A stretch of DNA of 43,620 nt from Candidatus Aminicenantota bacterium (GCA_026393975.1 JAPKZD010000014.1:169105-212724), one strand, 5' to 3'; counted from the stretch's first letter, positions 31,832 through 40,895 are shown. Notes: generated from the sequence alone by a model not told the origin. Made by a program: numbers and translations.

Positions 31832-32816
31832 TCCGCTTCTCCTTTAAGTACCAGTCGACGACCTCGGCGAACTGGCGCTCGAAGTCGTCGTCGGGCTTAT
31901 ACCCAAGCTCGGCGACCGCCCGGGAAATGTCGTAGGTCGTTTCGGTCGTGATGCGCTTGATCCGGTAATAGTTCAGCCGGCGCTTGAAACGGGGGAGGAT
32001 GGCGGCGAGCAGGCGAGATACTCCTGAAGCGACATAGGCGAGCCGGATGGGGACATAAATCCTCTGTTTCCTTCCCAGTCCTTTCTGAAGGGCCTGGAAG
32101 AAATCACGCCAGGTCGGGAGCGTGTCGTTCGTCACCGTGTAGGACTTCCCCTCGATCCCCTCTTTGACCAGGGTTAGCTCCACGGCCTGGCAGAGGTTTC
32201 CGACATGACAGTAGCCGAAGCGCCAGCGGCCGTGCCCGACGATAAGGGGCGCGCCCCGCTCGCATTCCCTGAGGATGTTGGCGCAAGTCACGCGGTCGTT
32301 TGGCCCGAAGACGTCGCCGGGCCTGAGGATGACGGCGGGAAAGCCCCTGCCCGCATGCTGGTCGCGGAGCTCGTTCTCCGTCCGGATCTTGTGGCGCACG
32401 TAAGGCAGGAACACCGCCGACTTGCCGGGCCTATCCTCCGCGATGTCCCGGCGGCCGAAGCCGAGGGTCAGGGCCGTCGAGATGTAAACGAAGCGCCGGA
32501 GGGGCGCGCCGGAATCCCGGAGCCTTCGGATGAAATTCCGGGTCTGGTCGAAGATGTTCTGAGCGCAATCCTCGTCGCAGGCCATGTCGGAAACGAGCGC
32601 GGCGGCGTGGACGATGTGCGTCGTCCCGGCCGGCAGGTCGATTTTTTCGGGGAAACGGAGATCGCCCTTGATGAGCCGGACGTCGAGCCCGGCCAGGAAA
32701 TGGAGGTCCGAGGATTCCCGGACGAGAGCGTCGACCTCCCAGCCCCGTTCCAAGAACCAGCGGCAGAGGTTGGAGCCGATGAAGCCGTTGGCGCCGGTGA
32801 TCAGGACGCGGCTCAC
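31815..32816 (-). CDS. Extended SDR (NAD-dependent epimerase/dehydratase family), second of the operon
   Basis: A 333-aa enzyme starting with GTG at 32816, whose GTGA overlaps the TGA of the PAP2 gene. It shows GANGFIG near the N-terminus, HAAALVSD, STALTLG and the active-site YVRHK (YxxxK). A motif-rich C-terminus (TVTNDTLPTWRDFFQAL) is that of extended SDRs. It differs from its two paralogs in this operon by more than a recent copy would, so they probably do different steps. Confidence 0.9.
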   Translation of the reverse strand: MSRVLITGANGFIGSNLCRWFLERGWEVDALVRESSDLHFLAGLDVRLIKGDLRFPEKIDLPAGTTHIVHAAALVSDMACDEDCAQNIFDQTRNFIRRLRDSGAPLRRFVYISTALTLGFGRRDIAEDRPGKSAVFLPYVRHKIRTENELRDQHAGRGFPAVILRPGDVFGPNDRVTCANILRECERGAPLIVGHGRWRFGYCHVGNLCQAVELTLVKEGIEGKSYTVTNDTLPTWRDFFQALQKGLGRKQRIYVPIRLAYVASGVSRLLAAILPRFKRRLNYYRIKRITTETTYDISRAVAELGYKPDDDFERQFAEVVDWYLKEKRNGNMV

Positions 32817-33730
32817 GAAGTGTCTCCGGGCCTGCCGTCGTTTAACCGGCTCCAGGCCCCCGTGATAGCGGGCGCGGCGAGGAGGACTAGCACGGCCGCG
32901 GCGATACCGATGACCATGTCGGAGAGGTAGTGGAAGCGGCCGTAGACCGTGGAGACGTAGAGAGACAGGATGACCGGGGCGAGAAACCAGAAACCCCGGC
33001 GCGTGTACTTCAAGGACATGAACCACATGACCGTGGCCACGGCGCAATGGGGGCTGGGGATCGTCCCGCCGGCGGCATGGACATGCGACCGGATGTACTC
33101 GGCCACGGAGGCGAAGACGCCACCCCGGAGGGGCTCGGTCAGAAGGACGCGCACCTTCTCTAAGCGCATGGGGCCGGCCACGGGAAAGAGGATGAAGCCC
33201 AGGCCGCAGACGAGGTTGATCAGGCCCAGCTGGAAGAGATAATCCTCGTTCGCCTCCTCGCCGCGCCGGAAGAAGATGACCGCGCCCAGGATGGGGTAGA
33301 TGACGATATAGACAACGTAGACGAAGAACATCCACTCCGTCAGCGGCGGCGTGTAGAGCTTCTGGATCCAGACGAGCGGCTGGAGGCCGAAGGCCGCCGT
33401 CTCCCAGGCGATGACGCGATCGTCGTTCCAGTTGAAGAAGATGAGCTGGAGGCCGCGGCCCGCCAGGAATATCTGGAGATACATGAGCTGGACGGAGGCC
33501 GTCCGCAGAAGAAACCGGAGCACTTTCGGCCGGAGGCGCCGCAGGATGAGAAGGGTCAGGATGTAGAGGACGATGGCGAGGAGGTTCCTGCCGATGAAGG
33601 CGAGCGGCCTGTCGAGGCGCCCGTTGAAAACGGCGGCCAGGAAGAGGAAAAAGCCGAGCCCGCCGAGGATGACGGCGTCGGTCAGCCGGAGCTCGAGTCC
33701 AGCCAAGGAGAGCCGCTTGGACCCCATCAC
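32813..33730 (-). CDS. PAP2-superfamily membrane protein (Aur1/inositolphosphotransferase-like)
   Basis: A 305-aa protein with about eight membrane helices. The PAP2 motifs are IPSPH (224-228, conserved His228) and GRFHYLSD (264-271, with Arg, His and Asp). The spacing and the 'GGTIPS.H' form are those of the Aur1/PAP2_3 subgroup, which includes inositol phosphorylceramide synthases and other lipid head-group transferases as well as phosphatases. In an operon with three SDRs it probably acts on a diphosphate or phospholipid substrate. It overlaps both neighbours by four bases. Confidence 0.88.
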   Translation of the reverse strand: MMGSKRLSLAGLELRLTDAVILGGLGFFLFLAAVFNGRLDRPLAFIGRNLLAIVLYILTLLILRRLRPKVLRFLLRTASVQLMYLQIFLAGRGLQLIFFNWNDDRVIAWETAAFGLQPLVWIQKLYTPPLTEWMFFVYVVYIVIYPILGAVIFFRRGEEANEDYLFQLGLINLVCGLGFILFPVAGPMRLEKVRVLLTEPLRGGVFASVAEYIRSHVHAAGGTIPSPHCAVATVMWFMSLKYTRRGFWFLAPVILSLYVSTVYGRFHYLSDMVIGIAAAVLVLLAAPAITGAWSRLNDGRPGDTS

Positions 33731-34731
33731 GCCTCCTCCTTCCGTCCGGCGCGGCCCCGTCTCCCGAGCCGGGACTCTTCAACGGCCCGCCGGACCGATT
33801 CGCGCAGGCCGTATCTTGGATGAAAGCCGAGCTCACGCTCGATTTTCGATCCGTCGTAGATCCAAAAATGGTCCCGGGCCGCCCGGACGATCTCCCGGGT
33901 CAAGAGGGGAGGCTTCCGGCCGAGACGGGCGGCCGTTTCGGCCAGCCGAGCGGCCAGGATCTGGATGCCGAAGGGGACCTTGATCATGAACCGCTTGACG
34001 CCGAGCTCTTCGGCGATCGCCGCCGTGATCTCGGGCCAGGCGTAGGCCCGGCCGTCGGTGACGAAATATGTCCGGCCAACGCTCCGGGGATTTTCCGCCG
34101 CGAGGAGCAGGGCTTCGACGAGATCGTCGACGTCGATGAGACTCGTCCGCGGCCGGCCGTCGCCGAGGGCCGGAACGAGTCTTTTCCGGAGGAGTCCGAC
34201 GGCCCGCTCGATCTCCTTCGAGCCCGGCCCGAGCACGTTCGGCGGCCGGACGATCGTCACCGGCATCCTGGCCCCCGCCTCCAGGACGATGCGCTCGGCG
34301 GCGAGCTTGCTCCGGCCGTAGGCCGACACCGGCCGGGGTTCGTCGTCTTCGGTCAGGGCCTTCCCGTCCGGGCTCGGTCCCGCGGCGGCGATGCTCGAGA
34401 CGAAGACGAACCGCTTGACGCCGGGCGCAGCTTGGAGGCAGGCGTCGACGAGATTCCGCGTTCCCAGCGCGTTGTCTGTTTCGAAAGCCGGCCCGTCGAT
34501 TGCCTGGATGACCCCGGCCAGGTGGAAGATATGATCCCTGCCCTTGACGGCGTGGACGAGGGAGGCGGCGTCGCCGAGGTCGCCGAGGACGAATTCGACC
34601 GGCAGGTCCCTGAGCGGTGCGGTCTTGCTCGTCCGACGGACGAGACAGGCGGTCTCGTGGCCGCGGCGGGCCAATTCCATGACCAGACGCCGGCCGATGA
34701 ACCCGCTGGCCCCCGTGACGAGGGCTCTCAT
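33727..34731 (-). CDS. Extended SDR (NAD-dependent epimerase/dehydratase family), first of the operon
   Basis: A 334-aa enzyme with GASGFIG at 7-13, HLAGVIQ, SSIAAAG and YGRSK as the catalytic Tyr/Lys. It heads the operon SDR, PAP2, SDR, CPBP, SDR, in which every junction overlaps by 4-17 bases, so the five proteins are likely made in a fixed ratio. A promoter TTTTCT-N17-TAGAAT lies upstream with a leader of about 50 bases. Confidence 0.9.
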   Translation of the reverse strand: MRALVTGASGFIGRRLVMELARRGHETACLVRRTSKTAPLRDLPVEFVLGDLGDAASLVHAVKGRDHIFHLAGVIQAIDGPAFETDNALGTRNLVDACLQAAPGVKRFVFVSSIAAAGPSPDGKALTEDDEPRPVSAYGRSKLAAERIVLEAGARMPVTIVRPPNVLGPGSKEIERAVGLLRKRLVPALGDGRPRTSLIDVDDLVEALLLAAENPRSVGRTYFVTDGRAYAWPEITAAIAEELGVKRFMIKVPFGIQILAARLAETAARLGRKPPLLTREIVRAARDHFWIYDGSKIERELGFHPRYGLRESVRRAVEESRLGRRGRAGRKEEA

Positions 34732-34789
34732 GATACGAAATCCTGCATTCGGTCTCCCGCGGCATTCAGGCGGTCTTCGAACGGGCCAG

Positions 34790-34818
34790 ATTCTAACAAA
34801 AGTCGGAGGGGAAGAAAA
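34790..34818 (-). promoter_or_regulatory. Promoter of the SDR/PAP2/CPBP operon
   Basis: On the minus strand TTTTCT (34813-34818), 17 bases, then TAGAAT (34790-34795). The -35 resembles the TTTTCA boxes at trmH and at the isoprenoid gene. Confidence 0.5.
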
Positions 34819-34833
34819 GGGACGGCCGGCGCG

Positions 34834-34862
34834 TTGACGAAATCCGCAGACCGTGGGATAAT
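34834..34862 (+). promoter_or_regulatory. Promoter of the metal-efflux operon (leaderless)
   Basis: TTGACG (34834-34839), 17 bases, GATAAT (34857-34862). Nine bases lie between the -10 and the ATG at 34872, and no ribosome site exists, so the transcript would start about two bases before the codon. Confidence 0.7.
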
Positions 34863-34871
34863 CTGCGCAAC

Positions 34872-35177
34872 ATGAAAAAGGCCGCGGTCATCGCTTTCGT
34901 CATATTCTTCGCCGTCGGCATGTTCCATTATTTCTACGCCGAGGACCACTGCCCGGTGCACTGCCCTTCGAGAGGCGGTGGATTCGGCCACGTCCACCAA
35001 CACCACGGGGGCGCGTTGATCTGCCTCTGCTTTTGGAGCTCGCTCTTCGGCCCGGAAACGGACGACTTTGCCCGTGACATGGACTTCCGGATCATGAGAG
35101 CCCCGGACGAAGCGACCCGCCTGCGCGGCCCCCTGGGCGCCGACATCGCCCACCCCCCGAAATCCTCCCTCGTCTGA
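34872..35177 (+). CDS. Small exported His/Cys-rich protein of a metal-efflux operon
   Basis: A 101-aa protein with an N-terminal hydrophobic segment (5-18, signal or anchor) and a cluster of possible metal ligands between residues 26 and 53: His26, Cys27, His30, Cys31, His40, His42, His44, His45, Cys51 and Cys53. I do not recognise a family. It lies 45 bases before the TolC-like gene of the RND metal pump and has the operon promoter directly in front. I infer a periplasmic metal-binding accessory or sensor. Confidence 0.75.
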   Translation: MKKAAVIAFVIFFAVGMFHYFYAEDHCPVHCPSRGGGFGHVHQHHGGALICLCFWSSLFGPETDDFARDMDFRIMRAPDEATRLRGPLGADIAHPPKSSLV

Positions 35178-35222
35178 GCCCTTCCCCGGTCTCGCCCCGA
35201 CGTCCCGACAAGGAGGATTCCC

Positions 35223-36467
35223 ATGTTTCGAAAGAGACTGCTCGCCAGCGTCGTCCTGACGGCAATACTCATTTCCGCGCTTCCGGCCGAAGATCGGAGC
35301 ATCACCCTAGAGGAGGCTGTCGCCCTGGCCTTGGACAGGCATCCGGCCGTCGTCCTGGCCCGCCAGGGGGTCGACGCTGCCCGAGGACGGCGGATGCAGC
35401 TCGAGGCGGTTCCCAACCCCGAGCTGACCTTTGAAGCGGTGGGGCTCCCGCTCTGGAATTCGAGCGGCGAGAAGGAGTTCAGCTTGGGCTTCAGCCAGCT
35501 GATCGAGCATCCGCGAAAGAGGGCTGTCCGTAGAGACATCGGGGCCCTGGGAGAGGCCCGGGCCCAGATCGAGCTCGACCGGGCCCGCAACGTCGTCCGC
35601 GGCCGCGTGGAGCGGGCTTACTTCGAAGCCGCTTTCGCCCAAAAGAGCCTGGCCGACCTCGAATCGTTCCTGCTCACTCTCGAGGATTATACCGGGCTTG
35701 CGGTCGAACGCTACAAGGCCGGAGAGGTCGCCTACCTCGACGTCGTGCGCGGCCGGCTGGAGACCCTACGGGCCCGGAACCAGATCATCGAGGGCCGGCG
35801 GCTTCTCAAGGAAAAAACGCTGGCCCTGATCCTCCTCCTGGGGGACTCCGGATACGCGCCGCTGAGCTTCTCGACGCCGGTCGGATTCGCCCCTCTCGGC
35901 AAGACCTGGGAGGAGCTGAAAGCCGCCGCCCTGGCCGGCTCCTCTCTCCGCCTCGCCGCCGAAAGGGAAAAGCTGGCCGGCCGCTCCCTCGCCCTGGCCA
36001 GGACGATGACCTTGCCGGACTTTACCCTGGGCTTCTTCCTTCCCAGCAAGAGGCTCGGCGGCTGGGGCGTCGAATTCGGACTATCCCTGCCTCTCCAACG
36101 AAAGGCGCCGCGGGGCGCCGCGATGGAAGCCGAGGCTCTAGTCGGCCAGGCCGCCGTCTCGACCGCGGCGCGGACTCGCGAGGTCCTGGCGGTCCTCGAG
36201 CGATCCTACGCCGACGCCCTGGCGCTCGAGGAACAGATCCGTCTCTTCCAGGATTCGCTGCTTCGGGAAGTCGAAGAATCCTTGAAAACGGGGATCATCA
36301 ATTACCGGTTCGGGAAGTCGGATTCCCTCAGCGTCCTGGACATCGTCAGGAGCCTAAAGGAGGTCCGGTTCGAATACCTCAAGGCCCTTCTCAACCACCG
36401 GCTGTCGCTCATCGACATTGCCGCCGCCGGCGAAGATGGGTCTTTCGGCATGGGCGAGATAGAGTGA
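35223..36467 (+). CDS. TolC-family outer-membrane efflux protein (CzcC/CusC-like)
   Basis: A 414-aa exported protein: signal peptide 1 to about 22 (ending ALPAE), then the two alternating beta/helix repeats of outer-membrane factors. The first line reads ITLEEAVALALDRHPAVVLAR, the classic OEP start, and NPELTFEA matches the 'NP.l....' of the family. It forms the outer-membrane channel of the RND pump encoded next. AAGGAGG stands before the ATG. Confidence 0.9.
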   Translation: MFRKRLLASVVLTAILISALPAEDRSITLEEAVALALDRHPAVVLARQGVDAARGRRMQLEAVPNPELTFEAVGLPLWNSSGEKEFSLGFSQLIEHPRKRAVRRDIGALGEARAQIELDRARNVVRGRVERAYFEAAFAQKSLADLESFLLTLEDYTGLAVERYKAGEVAYLDVVRGRLETLRARNQIIEGRRLLKEKTLALILLLGDSGYAPLSFSTPVGFAPLGKTWEELKAAALAGSSLRLAAEREKLAGRSLALARTMTLPDFTLGFFLPSKRLGGWGVEFGLSLPLQRKAPRGAAMEAEALVGQAAVSTAARTREVLAVLERSYADALALEEQIRLFQDSLLREVEESLKTGIINYRFGKSDSLSVLDIVRSLKEVRFEYLKALLNHRLSLIDIAAAGEDGSFGMGEIE

Positions 36468-36483
36468 GAACAGGAGGATAGTC

Positions 36484-37617
36484 ATGGACATGAACCGCTG
36501 TGCAACGCGTATCGCCGCTGCGGCCCTGCTGGCCGGGCTGTTGTTATTCATTATCCAGGCCTGCGCGCCCGGGAAGCAGGAAAAAGGAGGCGGCAGCACC
36601 GGAAAGCCGGAAATGCAGAGCGAGGTCGCCCTGAGTGCGGGAGCGGTCCGGACGGCCGGCGTCCAAACCGCGGCCGTCGAGCGGCTGACGTTCCTGACGT
36701 CCGTAAAAGCGACAGGATCGGTCTCCTTCAACCGCAAAAAGTACGTCCGGGTGAGTCCCCGCGTCGCGGGACGGGTCGAGCGAGTCCTCGCTCTTCCGGG
36801 CGACCGGGTCGCCGCCGGCCAGTTGCTTTTCGAGCTCTTCAGCCCCGGGCTAATGGCCGTCGAAGCCGAATTTGTCCAGATCCAAGGCCGCGTCGCGGGC
36901 GCCACTCGAACGCGGACCGCGGAGGACGCCGCGCTCGACGCCGAGCTCCTCGCTTCCACTGAGGCCAAGCTCCGACTTCTCGGATTCGCAGAACCGGACT
37001 TCGCCTCCTTCCGGTCCGCACGCGCGCCGCTTCCGACATTCGGTGTCCACGCCCCTATCGCCGGAACGATCGTCGAGACCGAGGTGCTGCCCGGGAGCGC
37101 CGTCGAAGCTGGGAGCTGTCTGGCCGAGCTCGCCGACCTTTCGACGCTCTGGGTCCTCGCCAACGTCTACGAAAAAGACCTGGCGGCGGTCGCGCCGGGC
37201 GCGAAAGCGGAAATGACCGTCGCCGCCTACCCCGGGGAGGTTTTCGCCGGATCTCTGACCCAGGTCGGATCGGTCATGGACGAACAGACGCGGACCGTCA
37301 AGTGCCGCCTCGAAGTCGGCAACCCCGCCGGCCGCCTCAAGCCGGGCATGTTCGCCGAAGTCCGGATTTTTGCCTCCGGGAAAATCTCCTTCCTGGCCGT
37401 TCCCGAGGAGGCCGTCCGCACGGCGGAGGGGAGGGCGATTGGCTTCGTGGAGACCGTAGCCGGCCGGTACGCGCGCCGGGCCGTCGAGACGGGCCGGGCG
37501 GCCGAGGGTTTCGTCGAGATCCTCAAGGGGCTCTCGGCCGGGGAGCGCGTCGTCACCGCGGGCAGCTTCGACGTCAAGGCCGAGATGCTCAAGGGCACCC
37601 TCGAAGGAGAGAAATGA
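36484..37617 (+). CDS. RND metal-efflux periplasmic adaptor (CzcB/CusB-like) lipoprotein
   Basis: A 377-aa membrane fusion protein with a lipobox IIQAC ending at about Cys27, so a lipoprotein. It has the barrel-sandwich halves (YVRVSPRVAGRVERVLALPGD; HAPIAGTIVETEVLPGSAVEAG), a helical hairpin between, the beta-barrel (LKPGMFAEVRI) and the terminal GERVVTAGSFDVKAEM typical of CusB/CzcB. Its TGA overlaps the ATG of the pump gene by four bases. Confidence 0.92.
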   Translation: MDMNRCATRIAAAALLAGLLLFIIQACAPGKQEKGGGSTGKPEMQSEVALSAGAVRTAGVQTAAVERLTFLTSVKATGSVSFNRKKYVRVSPRVAGRVERVLALPGDRVAAGQLLFELFSPGLMAVEAEFVQIQGRVAGATRTRTAEDAALDAELLASTEAKLRLLGFAEPDFASFRSARAPLPTFGVHAPIAGTIVETEVLPGSAVEAGSCLAELADLSTLWVLANVYEKDLAAVAPGAKAEMTVAAYPGEVFAGSLTQVGSVMDEQTRTVKCRLEVGNPAGRLKPGMFAEVRIFASGKISFLAVPEEAVRTAEGRAIGFVETVAGRYARRAVETGRAAEGFVEILKGLSAGERVVTAGSFDVKAEMLKGTLEGEK

Positions 37618-40600
37618 TGATCGAGAAGATCATCGCCTTTTCCCTCAGGCAAAGGACTCTTATCCTCATCGTCCTCGCCCTCATCGTCGGGGTCGGGCTT
37701 TATTCGTTCTTGTCGCTGCCGATCGACGCCTTCCCCGACGTGACCAATGTCCAGGTCGAGGTCGTGGCCACGGCGCCCGGCCTCTCGCCCCTGGAGATCG
37801 AGAAGTTCGTGACTTACCCGGTCGAGATGGCCATGAGGGGCCTGCCCGGACTCGACATCATGAGGTCGGTCACGAAGTACGGGATCTCGGTCGTCACCCT
37901 CGTCTTCCAGGACAAGATGGACATCTATTTCGCCCGCCAGCTCGTCTTCCAGCGCCTGGCCGAGGCCAAGGACGCCATCCCCGAGAACGTCCAGATCGAG
38001 ATGGGGCCGGTGGCCACGGCGATGGGGGAGATCTACCAGTACACGCTTGAAGGCCCGGAGCCGGCCGACGCGGCAGCGCGAGAGATCCACCTCACGGAGC
38101 TCAGGACCCTCCAGGACTGGGTGATCAGTCCGCTCCTGAAATCCGTCCCCGGGGTCAGCGACGTCAATTCCTTCGGCGGGTACATCAAACAGTTCCAGGT
38201 CATCGTGGACCTGGACCGGCTTCTCAAATATGGACTGAGCGCGGGCGATGTCTACGCGGCCGTCAGGAATAACAACCAGAATGTCGGCGGCGGCTTCCTC
38301 GACCGCCATTCCGAGCAGTTCCTCATCCGCGGGATCGGGCTCATCCGCTCGGTCGAGGATATCTCGAGGATCGTCCTCAAGTCGTCGGCCGGCGTCCCGG
38401 TCACTATCGCCGACGTCGCCGAGGTCAGGATGGATCACGCCGTCCGCCAGGGTGCGGCCGTCAAGGACGGGAAGAGAGAATGCGTCGGCGGGGTCGTCAT
38501 GCTGCTCCGCGGAGAGAACAGCCGTGACGTCGTCGCTCGGGTCGAGGCCAAGGTGGCCGAGATCAACGACTCGAACCTCATGCCCGCGCGCGTCCGGATC
38601 GAACCCTACTACAAGCGCTCCGATATCATCGTCAAGAGCATCGATACCGTGACGGGGGCGCTGGCCGTCGGGTCCATCCTGGTCATCATTGTCCTCTTCC
38701 TGTTCCTGCGGAGCGTCCGCGGAGCGTTCGTCGTCATTCTGGCCCTGCCGCTCTCGGCCCTGCTCACGTTCACGGTCATGAAGAGCGCCGGCCTGACCGC
38801 CAACCTCATCTCGCTCGGCGGGCTGGCCATCTGCATCGGCATGATCATCGACGCGACCATCATCCAGGTGGAGAACGTCCAGCGGCACCTGAGCGAGGCG
38901 GGGAAGGGGAGGTCGACCATCCACGATGTTTTCAAGGCCGTGATCGAAGTCCGGAAGCCCAGCATTTTCGGCGAGCTCATCATCGCCCTGACCTTCCTGC
39001 CCATCGTTATGCTCCAGGGTTACGAGGGCAAGATGTTCTCTCCCCTGGCTTTCACGGTAGCCATCGCCTTGCTGGCCTCGCTTCTCCTCTCGATCTTCGT
39101 CATCCCGGTCCTCTGCTCGCTCGTCCTCAAGCCGGGGCATGAAAAGGAGAGCTTCCTGCTGCGGGGGGCAAAGAAGGCCTATCTGCCGGTCCTCAAGTTC
39201 GGGCTGAGAAGGAAGGCCGTCGTTATCGGAGCCGCGGTGCTGCTGCTGGCCGCGGCCGTCGCCGTCATCCCGCGTCTCGGGACGGAGTTCCTGCCCGTCA
39301 TGGACGAGGGCGCCTTCGACATGGACTTCCAGCTTCTCCCCGGCGTTTCGCTCGACAAGGCCCTGGAAATTTCCAAGCTCGTCGAGCAAAGGGTCATGGC
39401 TTTTCCCGAGATGGCCGTCATCGTGGGCAAGACGGGCCAGACGGGGATCGCCATCGAAGCGCGCGGCGTCGACAAGACGGGCTATGTCGGTGCGCTGAGG
39501 CCCCGTTCCGAGTGGAAGAACGCGAAGACAAGCGCCGAGCTCATGGAGAAGATGCGCCGGGCCGTGGCCGACATCCCGGGCATGGTCATTTCCTTCAGCC
39601 AGCCTATTCAGTGCCGGATCAACGAGCTGATGGAAGGCACCAGGGCCGAGGTCCTGGTCAAGGTCTTCGGCGAGGACATGGACGTGCTCAAGTCCACGGC
39701 CGAGGATATCGCCCGCGTCCTGTCGGGGGTCCACGGGGCGAAGGACATCCTCGTCGAACAGGTCTCCGGCCAGCCGTACATCTCGATCACGGTGGACCGG
39801 GCGAAGATCGCCCGGTACGGGATCAACGTCCGGGACGTCCTCGACGTGATCGAGATCGCGGTCGAGGGAAAGCCGGCCAGCCTGATGTATGAGGAAAACA
39901 AGTTTTTCGACATCATCACCCGGTTCGCCGAAGATCACCGAGACTCCATCGAAAGGCTCAAGACGATCCTTATCAGCGCGCCCGGCGGATACCGGGTACC
40001 GCTGGGGGACCTGGCCGCCGTGGAGGCCGTCGAAGGGCCGGCTCAGATCAGCCGGGAAAACGGCCAGCGCCGGATCGGGATCGAGATGAACGTCGCCGGC
40101 CGCGACATCGGCGGATTCGTCAGAGAGGCGCGGGCCAGGGTCCGGCGGGACGTCCCGCTCCCGAGCGGAACGTTCGTCAGCTGGGGCGGCCAGTTCGAGA
40201 ACCAGCAGCGGGCCATGGCCCGGCTGATGGTCATCACTCCCGCCGTCATAGCGCTCATTTTTTTCCTCCTCCTCATGACCTTCAAATCGGCCCGGCTGGC
40301 GCTCCTCGTTCTGATGAACTTGCCCTTCGCCCTCATCGGCGGCGTCTTCGCCCTCCTCATCTCGGGCCTCTACCTCTCGGTGCCGGCGTCGGTCGGGTTC
40401 ATCGTCCTGTTCGGTGTTGCCGTCCTTAATGGGCTTGTCCTCGTCTCTTATGTGTCCCAGCTCCAGGATTGCGGGATGCCCGTCGAACAGGCCATCCTCA
40501 AAGGGACGGAGACCCGGCTCCGGCCGGTCCTCATGACCGCGTCCATCGGCGTCTTCAGCCTCATCCCGATGCTCTTTGCCACCGGACCGGGTTCGGAGAT

Positions 40601-40763
40601 CCAGAAGCCCCTGGCTGTCGTCGTCGTGGGCGGCCTGATCTCGTCGACCCTGCTGACCCTCCTGGTCCTGCCGGTCCTTTATGGCTTCTTCAGAAAGAAG
40701 CCGGAGACCGTCATTCCGGAGTCTGAGCTCGAAGCGCCGGCGGGGGAGCGGCAGGGAGCGTAG
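37614..40763 (+). CDS. Heavy-metal RND efflux pump (CzcA/CusA family)
   Basis: A 1049-aa inner-membrane proton/metal antiporter of the HME-RND class. The N-terminus MMIEKIIAFSLRQR and PIDAFPDVTNVQVEV are family hallmarks; twelve membrane helices and two large periplasmic loops are expected. The TM4 region GGLAICIGMIIDATIIQVEN holds the conserved proton-relay Asp and the 'vEN.qR' end. GTEFLPVMDEG lacks the Met of the CusA methionine relay, so divalent metals (Zn/Co/Cd/Ni) are as likely as Cu/Ag. ATG at 37614 overlaps the adaptor stop. Confidence 0.95.
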   Translation: MMIEKIIAFSLRQRTLILIVLALIVGVGLYSFLSLPIDAFPDVTNVQVEVVATAPGLSPLEIEKFVTYPVEMAMRGLPGLDIMRSVTKYGISVVTLVFQDKMDIYFARQLVFQRLAEAKDAIPENVQIEMGPVATAMGEIYQYTLEGPEPADAAAREIHLTELRTLQDWVISPLLKSVPGVSDVNSFGGYIKQFQVIVDLDRLLKYGLSAGDVYAAVRNNNQNVGGGFLDRHSEQFLIRGIGLIRSVEDISRIVLKSSAGVPVTIADVAEVRMDHAVRQGAAVKDGKRECVGGVVMLLRGENSRDVVARVEAKVAEINDSNLMPARVRIEPYYKRSDIIVKSIDTVTGALAVGSILVIIVLFLFLRSVRGAFVVILALPLSALLTFTVMKSAGLTANLISLGGLAICIGMIIDATIIQVENVQRHLSEAGKGRSTIHDVFKAVIEVRKPSIFGELIIALTFLPIVMLQGYEGKMFSPLAFTVAIALLASLLLSIFVIPVLCSLVLKPGHEKESFLLRGAKKAYLPVLKFGLRRKAVVIGAAVLLLAAAVAVIPRLGTEFLPVMDEGAFDMDFQLLPGVSLDKALEISKLVEQRVMAFPEMAVIVGKTGQTGIAIEARGVDKTGYVGALRPRSEWKNAKTSAELMEKMRRAVADIPGMVISFSQPIQCRINELMEGTRAEVLVKVFGEDMDVLKSTAEDIARVLSGVHGAKDILVEQVSGQPYISITVDRAKIARYGINVRDVLDVIEIAVEGKPASLMYEENKFFDIITRFAEDHRDSIERLKTILISAPGGYRVPLGDLAAVEAVEGPAQISRENGQRRIGIEMNVAGRDIGGFVREARARVRRDVPLPSGTFVSWGGQFENQQRAMARLMVITPAVIALIFFLLLMTFKSARLALLVLMNLPFALIGGVFALLISGLYLSVPASVGFIVLFGVAVLNGLVLVSYVSQLQDCGMPVEQAILKGTETRLRPVLMTASIGVFSLIPMLFATGPGSEIQKPLAVVVVGGLISSTLLTLLVLPVLYGFFRKKPETVIPESELEAPAGERQGA

Positions 40764-40779
40764 TCTTCGAAGCGACCAG

Positions 40780-40816
40780 CAGAATTGTGGCGGAGTGGCT
40801 CGGAGCCACAATTCTG
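40780..40816. repeat. Perfect 12-bp inverted repeat after the RND operon
   Basis: CAGAATTGTGGC (40780-40791) and GCCACAATTCTG (40805-40816) enclose 13 bases; a competing palindrome GTGGCTC-G-GAGCCAC (40795-40809) lies inside. It starts 17 bases after the pump stop. REP-like; it may also stabilise or end the transcript. Confidence 0.65.
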
Positions 40817-40838
40817 GGAAATATCTTAAGATAAGAGG

Positions 40839-40867
40839 GGGGACATGTACCGGGGGTACATGTCCCC
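40839..40867. repeat. REP-like palindrome with GGGGACATGTACC arms
   Basis: Arms of 13 bases (40839-40851, 40855-40867) are perfect complements with loop GGG. The GGGGACATGTACC half site is a second, different REP-type palindrome next to the one at 40780-40816, giving a BIME-like pair between the RND operon and the permease. Confidence 0.75.
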
Positions 40868-40895
40868 GAACCGGGGGTTGCTCCGCGAGCCGGCT

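Noticed and set aside
37227-40811. A 1194-codon open frame on the minus strand opposite the RND pump gene
   Set aside because: It is antisense to a well-supported family member over its whole length; its product is a low-complexity Asp/Glu/Gly/Arg mix expected from GC-rich third-position bias.
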